From Pelomonas paludis (GTDB taxonomy: Bacteria > Pseudomonadota > Gammaproteobacteria > Burkholderiales > Burkholderiaceae_C): DNA of 64,000 nt. Position 1 is the stretch's first letter; every line of letters begins with the position of its first letter. Positions 6,973 through 14,178 of the stretch are shown one piece after another. The DNA lies in NCBI RefSeq assembly GCF_039872745.1, contig NZ_JBDPZD010000004.1:248001-312000 (forward strand), given 5' to 3'. The notes under the pieces are model-generated. The model saw nothing but the letters and a program-made list of their open reading frames with translations, was not told the origin of the DNA and ran no database searches. Position numbers and translations under genes: made by a program.

Positions 6973-8873
6973 CGGCCGAGGCCATCGTCCACATGCAGCG
7001 CGGCCACGGCCCGCTGCTGGCCCTGGTGGGCAACCCCAACTGCGGCAAGACCGCCCTCTTCAACCGCCTGACTGGCAGCCGCCAGAAGGTGGCCAACTAC
7101 GCGGGCGTGACCGTGGAGCGCAAGGAGGGCCGCATGGCGACCACCGCCGGCCGCAGCCTGCGCCTGCTGGACCTGCCCGGCACCTACAGCCTGCACCCCC
7201 GCTCGCCCGACGAGCGCGTGACGCGCGACGTGCTGACCGGCCACGCGGCTGGCGAGCGACGGCCCGATGTGGCGCTGTGCGTCGTCAATGCCACCCACCT
7301 GCGACGCCACCTGCGCCTGGTGCTGGCCGTGCAACGCCTCGGCCTGCCGGTGGTGGTGGTGCTCAACATGATCGACATCGCCCAGCGGCGCGGCCTGCGG
7401 GTGGACGCCGAGGCGCTGTCGCGCGAGCTGGGCGTGCCGGTGATTGCCACCGTGGCGACCAAGGGCCTGGGGCTGGACGAGCTGCGCGCCGCGCTGGATG
7501 AGCCGGGGCTGTGGGAGCGCTCGGCCCGCGCCGTGGCTGCTGCGCCGGCCCCGGCCGGCTCACCCGAAGACCGGCACGATGCCGAGCGCGTGCACGACCT
7601 GCTGGACCGGCTGGGTATGGCGGCCGAGCACCCGGCCCAGTTGGAGGACCGCGTGGACGCCGTGCTGCTGCACCGCGTAGCGGGGCCGCTGCTGCTGGCG
7701 GCGTTGCTCTTCCTGATGTTCCAGGCCGTGTTTGCCTGGGCGCAGGCGCCCATGGACGCCATCAAGGAGGCGACTGAATGGCTGGGCACGGCCGTGGGCC
7801 AGCTGCTGGCCAGCAGCGTGCTTGACGGCTGGCCGCGCAGCCTGCTGGTGGACGGCGTGATTGCGGGCGCGGGCGGCGTGGTGGTCTTCCTGCCGCAGAT
7901 CGTGATCCTGTTCTTCTTCATCCTCGTGCTGGAGGAGTCGGGCTATCTGCCGCGCGCGGCCTTTTTGCTGGACCGCATCATGGGCAGCGTGGGGCTGTCG
8001 GGGCGGTCCTTCATCCCCCTGCTGTCCAGCTTTGCCTGCGCCATCCCCGGCATCATGGCCACGCGCACCATCGCCAATCCGCGCGACCGCCGCATCACCA
8101 TGCTGATCGCGCCCTTGATGACCTGCTCGGCCCGGCTGCCGGTGTACGCGCTCTTGATCGGCGCCTTCATCCCGCGCCGCGAGGTGGGCGGCTTCGAGCT
8201 GCAGGGGCTGGTGCTGTTTGGCCTCTATGTGGCCGGCATCGTCAGCGCTTTTGTCGTGGCCTGGGTGCTCAAGCGCTTCACGCAGGGCGCGCAGATCCGC
8301 ACCCTGATGATGGAGCTGCCCAACTACCACTGGCCCGATCCGCGCTCTATCGCCATCGGCCTGTGGCAGCGGGTGGTGATCTTCATGCGGCGCGTGGGCG
8401 GCGTGATCCTGACCATGACCATCCTGCTGTGGTTCCTGGCCAGCTTCCCCGGCGCCCCTGAAGGCGCCACGGCGCCGGCCATCGAGTACAGCTTTGCCGG
8501 TCGCATCGGGGCTTTGCTGGCGCATGTGTTTGCGCCGCTGGGCTTCAACTGGCAGATCAGCATCGCCCTGGTGCCCGGCATGGCGGCGCGCGAGGTGATG
8601 GTCAGCTCGCTGGGCACCGTGTACGCACTCTCAGCCACCGGCGAAGAGGCTGCGCAGGCCTTGATGCCGGTGCTGGCCCAGGCTTGGAGCCTGCCCACGG
8701 CGCTGGCCTTGCTGGCCTGGTTTGTGTTTGCGCCGCAGTGCCTCTCGACCCTGGCAACGGTGAAGCGCGAAACCGGTGGCTGGAAGATGCCCGCGCTGAT
8801 GGCCGGCTATCTGTTTGCGCTGGCCTACGGGGCCGCCTTCATCACCTACCGCGTGGCCTCAGCCTTGCTCTGA
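6969..8873 (+). CDS. feoB: ferrous iron permease FeoB
   Basis: The 634-residue protein joins an N-terminal G domain to a polytopic membrane domain and imports Fe2+ across the inner membrane. The G motifs are GNPNCGKT (residues about 20-27), DLPGTYSL and NMID. The membrane part contains the two Gate regions, with LPRAAFLLDRIM and SCAIPGIMATR-like sequence (SSFACAIPGIMATR). The second gate appears as VPGMAAREVMVSSLGTVYAL. ATG 6969 overlaps the feoA stop. No feoC follows; the next gene is on the opposite strand and overlaps the 3' end by 15 nt. Confidence 0.97.
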   Translation: MTAEAIVHMQRGHGPLLALVGNPNCGKTALFNRLTGSRQKVANYAGVTVERKEGRMATTAGRSLRLLDLPGTYSLHPRSPDERVTRDVLTGHAAGERRPDVALCVVNATHLRRHLRLVLAVQRLGLPVVVVLNMIDIAQRRGLRVDAEALSRELGVPVIATVATKGLGLDELRAALDEPGLWERSARAVAAAPAPAGSPEDRHDAERVHDLLDRLGMAAEHPAQLEDRVDAVLLHRVAGPLLLAALLFLMFQAVFAWAQAPMDAIKEATEWLGTAVGQLLASSVLDGWPRSLLVDGVIAGAGGVVVFLPQIVILFFFILVLEESGYLPRAAFLLDRIMGSVGLSGRSFIPLLSSFACAIPGIMATRTIANPRDRRITMLIAPLMTCSARLPVYALLIGAFIPRREVGGFELQGLVLFGLYVAGIVSAFVVAWVLKRFTQGAQIRTLMMELPNYHWPDPRSIAIGLWQRVVIFMRRVGGVILTMTILLWFLASFPGAPEGATAPAIEYSFAGRIGALLAHVFAPLGFNWQISIALVPGMAAREVMVSSLGTVYALSATGEEAAQALMPVLAQAWSLPTALALLAWFVFAPQCLSTLATVKRETGGWKMPALMAGYLFALAYGAAFITYRVASALL

Positions 8874-9638
8874 CCGGCGCCGCTCGCTCTCGTACAGGCA
8901 GATCGCTGCAGCGGCGGCGACGTTGAGCGATTCCTCGCCGCCCGGCTGCGGGATGCTGACGGTGAGCGGGCAGCGCGCCAGCAGCGCGTCGGACACGCCC
9001 TGCCCTTCATGCCCCATGACCCAGGCGCATGGGCTGGGCAGGGCCGCGCGGTGCAGCGGCGCCATGGCATGCGAGCTGGTGGCCACCAGGGGCACGCGCA
9101 GGGCATCCAGGTCCTCAAGCGCCAGGCCTTCAATCAGCTGCAAGCCGAAATGCGCCCCCATGCCGGCGCGCAGCACCTTGGGGCTCCAGAGCGCCGCCGT
9201 GCCCTTGAGCGCCAGCACCTGGCGCACACCAAAGGCCGCAGCGCTGCGCAGGATGGCGCCGACGTTGCCGGCGTCCTGCAAACGGTCCAGCACCACGCTG
9301 GCTGCGTCGGGCAGCAGCGCGGGCGCTGCGGGTAGGGTGAACTCGGCGCCCAGCAGCGCGGGGGATTCGAGCGTGCTGAGTGGTTTGAACAGCTCGGCCG
9401 GCACCACCAGGGCCTTGGCGGCACCTTCGGCCAGGGCGAGCAGCTCGGGGCGCGCGGCGGCAGCTTCGGTCAGCACGACGAGGCTGGGCGTCCAGCCCCG
9501 CTGGCGCGCGGCGCGCAGCAGGTGGTCGCCCTCGACCCACAGGCTGCCGAGCTTGCGATAGGCGCTGGCGTCACCCGCGAGCTTGCGCAGGCGCACGAGG
9601 TTGGGGTTGTCGCGCGAGCTGACGTGGATGGGGTTCAT
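8859..9638 (-). CDS. TrmH/SpoU-family RNA 2'-O-methyltransferase
   Basis: The product has 259 residues. An N-terminal substrate-binding segment starts SSRDNPNLVRLRKLAGDA. A C-terminal SPOUT knot domain follows, with motif 1 LDRLQDAGNVGAILRSAAAF, motif 2 WVMGHEGQGVSD and motif 3 IPQPGGEESLNVAAAAAICLYE. These enzymes methylate a ribose in rRNA or tRNA using S-adenosylmethionine. Members next to rnhB are usually annotated as 23S rRNA methyltransferases, but the target base cannot be assigned here. The start overlaps the rnhB stop as ATGA. The 3' end overlaps convergent feoB by 15 nt. Confidence 0.9.
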   Translation of the reverse strand: MNPIHVSSRDNPNLVRLRKLAGDASAYRKLGSLWVEGDHLLRAARQRGWTPSLVVLTEAAAARPELLALAEGAAKALVVPAELFKPLSTLESPALLGAEFTLPAAPALLPDAASVVLDRLQDAGNVGAILRSAAAFGVRQVLALKGTAALWSPKVLRAGMGAHFGLQLIEGLALEDLDALRVPLVATSSHAMAPLHRAALPSPCAWVMGHEGQGVSDALLARCPLTVSIPQPGGEESLNVAAAAAICLYESERRRSEQG

Positions 9639-10270
9639 CGCTTGGGCTCCCGTGCTGACTCTCTCACCGGCGCAAAGCTCAGGCGGTGCCAGGGACTGGG
9701 ACCATGCTCGCGCAGCGCAGCCAGATGCTCGGGCGTGGGGTAGCCCTTGTGGCCGTCGAAACCATACACCGGATGGCTCTCGTGCATCACCAGGCACTGC
9801 CGGTCGCGCGTCACCTTGGCCAGGATGCTGGCCGCTGAGATGGCGGGCACCTTGGCATCGCCCTTGACGATGGCCTCGGCCGGCATGGGCAGCTTGGGCA
9901 GTCGGTTGCCGTCCACCTGCACCAGGGTGGGCTTGAGGCGCAGGCCGGCCACCGCCCGTTGCATGGCGAGCAAGGTGGCCTGAAGGATGTTGAGCTGGTC
10001 GATCTCGGCCGGGCTGGCCTCGGCGATGCAGAAGCACAGGGCCTTGGCGCGGATCTCGTCGAAGAGCCGCTCGCGCTTGGCCGCCGTGAGCACCTTGGAA
10101 TCGGCCAGGCCCTGGATGGGCTGCAACTCGTCCAGGATGACCGCAGCCGCCACCACAGGGCCCGCCAGCGGCCCCCGGCCGGCCTCGTCCACCCCAGCCA
10201 TCAGGCCAGGGCCATCGAGCAGGCCCAGGGCCATTTGCTCAGGCGTGGCCAAGGACTTGCGCGATGGCAT
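9635..10270 (-). CDS. rnhB: ribonuclease HII
   Basis: RNase HII (211 residues from ATG 10270) cuts the RNA strand of RNA/DNA hybrids and removes single ribonucleotides from DNA. The DEAGRGPLAGPVVAAAVIL motif with the catalytic Asp-Glu is present, as are DSKVLTAAKRERL, VDGNRLP and the final KVTRDR/GYPTPEHLAAL region. ATG 10270 overlaps the lpxB coding end by 32 nt. ATG 10234 would give 199 residues with no overlap and is also possible. In most Burkholderiales this gene closes the lpx cluster, as here. Confidence 0.95.
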   Translation of the reverse strand: MPSRKSLATPEQMALGLLDGPGLMAGVDEAGRGPLAGPVVAAAVILDELQPIQGLADSKVLTAAKRERLFDEIRAKALCFCIAEASPAEIDQLNILQATLLAMQRAVAGLRLKPTLVQVDGNRLPKLPMPAEAIVKGDAKVPAISAASILAKVTRDRQCLVMHESHPVYGFDGHKGYPTPEHLAALREHGPSPWHRLSFAPVRESAREPKR

Positions 10271-11360
10271 GGGCGGCCTGCGTGGCGGTGTCGCGCCGCA
10301 GCAGTTCGTGCTGTTGAACAAAGGCCGCGTGCAGGCGCGCGCGGCGCGGTGCATCAGCCAGCAGGCTCTCGGCCTCGCGGACGAGGTTCTCGGGCGTGCA
10401 GGCGTCCTGCACCAGCTCGGGGACCAGGAACTCGCGGGCAATGATGTTGGGCAGGCCGATCCAGGGCTGCAGGGCCTTGCCCTTCATGCGCCAGTGGTTG
10501 AGGGCATGCAGCTTGTAGGCGATCACCATCGGCCGCTTGAAGAGCGCGGCCTCCAGCGCCGCCGTGCCGCTGGCCACCAGGGTCAGATCGCAGGCGGCCA
10601 GCACGGTATGCGACTGGCCATCAACGAGCTGAATGGGCGCGTCTCCCACCAGGGGCTCGACCAGGGGCCGCAAGCCCGGCGCCACCGGCAGCACGAAGCG
10701 GCGACCCGGCTGCTGCAGGCGGCGTGCCGCGGCAATCAGTGGGGGCGCGATGTAGCGGATCTCGCTCTTGCGGCTGCCGGGCAGCAGGGCGATCACGGTG
10801 TCGTCGGCGGCCAGCCCCAGGGCCGCGCGCGCAGCCTCGCGTGGGGGCTCCATCGGGATCGCATCGGCCAGCGGGTGGCCCACATAGCTGGCCGCAATGC
10901 CACCGCGCTGCAGGATCTCGGGCTCCCAAGGGAAGAGGCAGAGCACATGGTCAGCAGCGGCGCGGATCTTCTCGATGCGCTCGGGCCGCCAGGCCCAGAT
11001 CGAGGGGCAGACGAAGTGCACGGTCTTGAGCCCCGCCGCGCGCAAACGCGCTTCGAGCCCGAAGTTGAAGTCGGGCGCATCGATGCCGATGAACACATCC
11101 GGCCGCTCGGCAAGCAACCGGTTGCCCAGCTGCTTGCGAATGGACAGCAGCTCGCGCAGGTTCAGCAGCGCATCCACATAGCCGAACACCGAGAGCTTGC
11201 TGCTCGGCCACCAGGCCTCGAAACCCTGGGCCTGCATCTTGGGGCCACCAATGCCCTGGGCCCGCAAGCCCGGCCAGCGGGACTGGAGGCCTTGCAGCAG
11301 CAGGCTGGCCAGCAGATCCCCGCTGGCCTCGCCCGCGACCATGCCTAGGCGCGGCTGCAT
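10239..11360 (-). CDS. lpxB: lipid-A-disaccharide synthase
   Basis: LpxB (373 residues, against 382 in E. coli) condenses UDP-2,3-diacylglucosamine with lipid X to form the lipid A disaccharide, acting at the cytoplasmic face of the inner membrane. The N-terminal MVAGEASGDLLASLLLQGL is the family signature. DAPDFNFGLEARLRAAG and the GT-B-like ALLPGSRKSEIRYIAPPL motif follow. It lies 4 nt after lpxA and is followed by overlapping rnhB, so lpxD-fabZ-lpxA-lpxB form one transcription unit for lipid A synthesis. Confidence 0.97.
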   Translation of the reverse strand: MQPRLGMVAGEASGDLLASLLLQGLQSRWPGLRAQGIGGPKMQAQGFEAWWPSSKLSVFGYVDALLNLRELLSIRKQLGNRLLAERPDVFIGIDAPDFNFGLEARLRAAGLKTVHFVCPSIWAWRPERIEKIRAAADHVLCLFPWEPEILQRGGIAASYVGHPLADAIPMEPPREAARAALGLAADDTVIALLPGSRKSEIRYIAPPLIAAARRLQQPGRRFVLPVAPGLRPLVEPLVGDAPIQLVDGQSHTVLAACDLTLVASGTAALEAALFKRPMVIAYKLHALNHWRMKGKALQPWIGLPNIIAREFLVPELVQDACTPENLVREAESLLADAPRRARLHAAFVQQHELLRRDTATQAAHAIAQVLGHA

Positions 11361-11364
11361 GGGG

Positions 11365-12156
11365 TCAGCGGACGATGCCGTATTTGGCGGCGGTGACGAA
11401 ATTCAACAGCACGTCAATGTCGCCATCAGCGACGCCGCCCTCGCTGCCCCGCAACGCCTCGATGGCGGCCTTGGCCTCATCGAGCGAATGCCCGCTGCGG
11501 TAGAGCAGCTTGTGCATCTGGCGAATGACGCCGATGCGCTCGGCCGAGAAATCGCGCCGCTTGAGGCCGACAACATTGACGGCCCGCACGGCGAGGGGGT
11601 TGCCGTCCACGGTCATGAAGGGCGGCACGTCCTGCGCCACATGGGCCTGGAAGCCGACCATCGCATGGGCGCCAATGCGCATGCGCTGCAGCACGCCGGT
11701 GAGGCCGCCCACGGTGGCCCAATCCTCGACGACGACGTGGCCCGCGAGCGTGGCGTTGTTGGCCATCACCACCTGGTTGCCGATCTGCACGTCGTGCGCG
11801 ACGTGGCAGTAGGCCATGATCCAGTTGTCGTTGCCGATGGTGGTCTCGCCACGGTCCTGGACGGTGCCCACATTGAGCGTGCAGAACTCGCGGATGGTGT
11901 TGCGGTCGCCGATGACCAGGGTTGTCGGCTCGCCCGCGTACTTCTTGTCCTGGTTGGCGGCGCCGACGGAGTTGAACTGGAAGATGCGGTTGTCGCGCCC
12001 GATCGTGGTGTGCCCCTCGATCACGCAATGCGGCCCGACCGTGGTGCCGGCACCGATCTTCACGTGCGGCCCGATCAGCGTGTAGGCGCCAACCTCGACG
12101 CTGTCATGCAGCTCGGCCCCGGGCTCGATGATGGCGGTGGGGTGGATCTTGGACAT
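11365..12156 (-). CDS. lpxA: UDP-N-acetylglucosamine acyltransferase
   Basis: The first lipid A enzyme (263 residues) transfers a 3-hydroxyacyl chain from ACP to UDP-GlcNAc. The sequence begins IHPTAIIEPGAELHDSVEVG, a run of hexapeptide repeats forming a left-handed beta-helix. The catalytic His is in MAYCHVAHDVQIGNQV. The C-terminal helical part includes RRDFSAERIGVIRQMHKLLYR. The chain length preferred by the acyl ruler cannot be told with confidence from sequence alone. It sits 9 nt after fabZ and 4 nt before lpxB. Confidence 0.97.
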   Translation of the reverse strand: MSKIHPTAIIEPGAELHDSVEVGAYTLIGPHVKIGAGTTVGPHCVIEGHTTIGRDNRIFQFNSVGAANQDKKYAGEPTTLVIGDRNTIREFCTLNVGTVQDRGETTIGNDNWIMAYCHVAHDVQIGNQVVMANNATLAGHVVVEDWATVGGLTGVLQRMRIGAHAMVGFQAHVAQDVPPFMTVDGNPLAVRAVNVVGLKRRDFSAERIGVIRQMHKLLYRSGHSLDEAKAAIEALRGSEGGVADGDIDVLLNFVTAAKYGIVR

Positions 12157-12165
12157 CTGCCGAGA

Positions 12166-12606
12166 TCAGCCTTCCAAACGGCGCATGGTGCACATCAGCT
12201 CAGCCTCGGCCACGACCTGATCACCGACCAGGCCCCGTGCGGCGAACTTGTAGATGCCGGCCTTGCCTCGGCCCAGGGTCACGTCGAGGACGAGTTGGTC
12301 GCCCGGCTCGACGGGCCGCTTGAAGCGGGCTGCATCGACACCGGCGAAGTACACGACGGACTTGTCGTCGAGCACGATGTCCATGCTCTCGATGGCCAGC
12401 AGCGTAGCGGCCTGGGCCATCGCTTCGAGGATGAGCACGCCGGGCATCACGGGCCGGTGCGGGAAGTGGCCGACGAAGAAGGGCTCATTGATCGAGACGT
12501 TCTTGATCGCGCGGATGCGCTCGCCCTTGATCAACTCATCAACCCGGTCCACGAGCAGGAAGGGGTAGCGGTGCGGCAGGCGCTTGAGGATGTCGTGGAT
12601 GTTCAT
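12166..12606 (-). CDS. fabZ: 3-hydroxyacyl-ACP dehydratase
   Basis: The product is a 146-residue hot-dog-fold dehydratase that converts 3-hydroxyacyl-ACP to trans-2-enoyl-ACP in fatty acid elongation. The start is MNIHDILKRLPHRYPFLLVD. The catalytic motif HFPHRPVMPGVLILEAMAQA carries the His and Glu. Its ATG overlaps the lpxD stop (ATGA, 12603-12606). Location between lpxD and lpxA places it at the branch point where 3-hydroxyacyl-ACP is divided between membrane lipid and lipid A. Confidence 0.97.
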   Translation of the reverse strand: MNIHDILKRLPHRYPFLLVDRVDELIKGERIRAIKNVSINEPFFVGHFPHRPVMPGVLILEAMAQAATLLAIESMDIVLDDKSVVYFAGVDAARFKRPVEPGDQLVLDVTLGRGKAGIYKFAARGLVGDQVVAEAELMCTMRRLEG

Positions 12607-13658
12607 GGTGCAGGTGTTTTGTTGCTGTGCGGCGCCGCCTCCAGGGTGCGGACGCGATCTCGGAGCTGATGCAGACGCCTCAGGGTGGCAGCGTTCTTTT
12701 CCCAGCTGGCATTGTCTTCAAAGGGATAGACGCCGGTGTAGAGGCCCGGCTCGCTGATCGAGCGCGTGATCAAGGTGCAGGCCGAGACATGGACCTTGTC
12801 GGCGATGGTCAGGTGCCCCACGATGTTGGCCGCGCCAGCGATGGTGCAGTAGGCCCCGATGCGCGTGCTGCCGGCAATGGCCGTGCAGCCGGCAATGGCG
12901 GTGTGGCGACCGATGTGCACGTTGTGGGCGATCTGGATCAGGTTGTCGAGCTTGACGCCGTCTTCGAGCACGGTGTCGCCCAGCGCACCGCGGTCGATAC
13001 AGGTATTGGCGCCGATCTCGACGTCGTTGCCGATGCGCACGGCGCCCAGCTGCTCGATCTTGACGTAGCCCTCGGGCGACGGCGCAAAGCCAAAGCCATC
13101 GGCCCCGATGACGGCGCCGCTATGGACGATGCAACGCTCGCCGATCTGGCAATCGAAGCTGACCACCACCCGAGGCGCCAGCCGCGTGCCGGCGCCGATC
13201 TGGGCGTTGCGGCCGACAAAACTGCCGGCTCCGATCTGCACGCCATCACCGATCCGCGCGCCGGACTCGATCACGGCCTGCGGCCCGATGAGCACACCGT
13301 CGCCCAGCACGGCATCCTCGGCCACGACGGCACTGGGGTGCACGCCTGTGGCTGCAGCAGGGCGCACGCGTCCAGCCCACCACTGCGTGAGCCGAGCGAA
13401 GTAGCGGTAGGGGTCGGGCGTGACGATGGCAGCGCCACGCGCGCGCGCCGCATCCGCCGCCGCAGGCGCCACGATCACGCAGGCCGCTGCCGTGCTGGCC
13501 AGTTGGGCTTGGTACTTGGGATTGGCGAGGAAGCTGATGCTCGCGGCATCGGCCACGTCGAGCGGTGCAATGCGCTCGATGCGCGTTTCGGGCGCACCAA
13601 ACAAATCGCCGCCCAAGGCGGCGATCAGCTCTCCAAGCGTGGCGGGTGCCGGCTTCAC
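12603..13658 (-). CDS. lpxD: UDP-3-O-(3-hydroxyacyl)glucosamine N-acyltransferase
   Basis: LpxD (351 residues, E. coli 341) adds the N-linked hydroxyacyl chain in lipid A synthesis. An N-terminal uridine-binding domain (PLDVADAASISFLANPKY) precedes a long hexapeptide beta-helix. The helix carries LIQIAHNVHIGRHTAIAG with the catalytic His. The start is a GTG at 13658 with AAGGCG about 10 nt upstream, reading VKPAPATLGELIAALGGDL; the longer reading frame upstream runs into skp. It follows skp by 10 nt and overlaps fabZ by 4. Confidence 0.95.
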   Translation of the reverse strand: MKPAPATLGELIAALGGDLFGAPETRIERIAPLDVADAASISFLANPKYQAQLASTAAACVIVAPAAADAARARGAAIVTPDPYRYFARLTQWWAGRVRPAAATGVHPSAVVAEDAVLGDGVLIGPQAVIESGARIGDGVQIGAGSFVGRNAQIGAGTRLAPRVVVSFDCQIGERCIVHSGAVIGADGFGFAPSPEGYVKIEQLGAVRIGNDVEIGANTCIDRGALGDTVLEDGVKLDNLIQIAHNVHIGRHTAIAGCTAIAGSTRIGAYCTIAGAANIVGHLTIADKVHVSACTLITRSISEPGLYTGVYPFEDNASWEKNAATLRRLHQLRDRVRTLEAAPHSNKTPAP

Positions 13659-13668
13659 GGCACGCGCC

Positions 13669-14178
13669 TTACTTCTGCGCGTTGAGGGCGTCGAGCACCT
13701 TCTTGGTGATGTCGACGCGAGCGCTGAAGTGAATCGCATCCTGCAGGATGAGGTCGTACTTCTCGTTGTCGAAGATCTGCTTGATCACGCGGTTGGCCTT
13801 CTCGACCACAGCGGACAGTTCTTCATTGCGACGCTGGGTGACGTCTTCCTGGTACTCGCGGCGCTTGCGCTCAAGGTCGCGCTGCTGCTCCAGGAAATCG
13901 CGCTGGCGGCGGCTACGCTCGGCCTCGGACAAGGTCGGGGCGTCCTTCTCCAACTTCTCGGCCGTGGCGCGCAGCTTGTTGTCCAGCCCGACGAGATCCT
14001 TCTCGCGCTTGCCGAACTCGGCTTCCAGCTTGGTCTGTGCGGCCTTGGCGAGGTTGGACTCACGCAGCACGCGCTCGCTGTTGACGTAGCCGATCTTCAA
14101 TTCCTGGGCTTGAACTGCCAGCGCCGGCATGGTCAAGGCTGCAGCCAAGGCAGCCACTTTCACAAACTTGCTGATCAT
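13669..14178 (-). CDS. skp: periplasmic chaperone Skp/OmpH
   Basis: The 169-residue protein has a clear signal peptide (MISKFVKVAALAAALTMPAL, cleavage after AVQA). A charged, coiled-coil-rich body follows (KIGYVNSERVLRESNLAKAA, and RRQRDFLEQQRDLERKRREY). Skp is a trimeric chaperone that holds unfolded outer membrane proteins in the periplasm and passes them to the BAM complex. The start codon shares one base with the bamA stop (TGATG), which fits coupled synthesis of chaperone and assembly machine. Confidence 0.93.
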   Translation of the reverse strand: MISKFVKVAALAAALTMPALAVQAQELKIGYVNSERVLRESNLAKAAQTKLEAEFGKREKDLVGLDNKLRATAEKLEKDAPTLSEAERSRRQRDFLEQQRDLERKRREYQEDVTQRRNEELSAVVEKANRVIKQIFDNEKYDLILQDAIHFSARVDITKKVLDALNAQK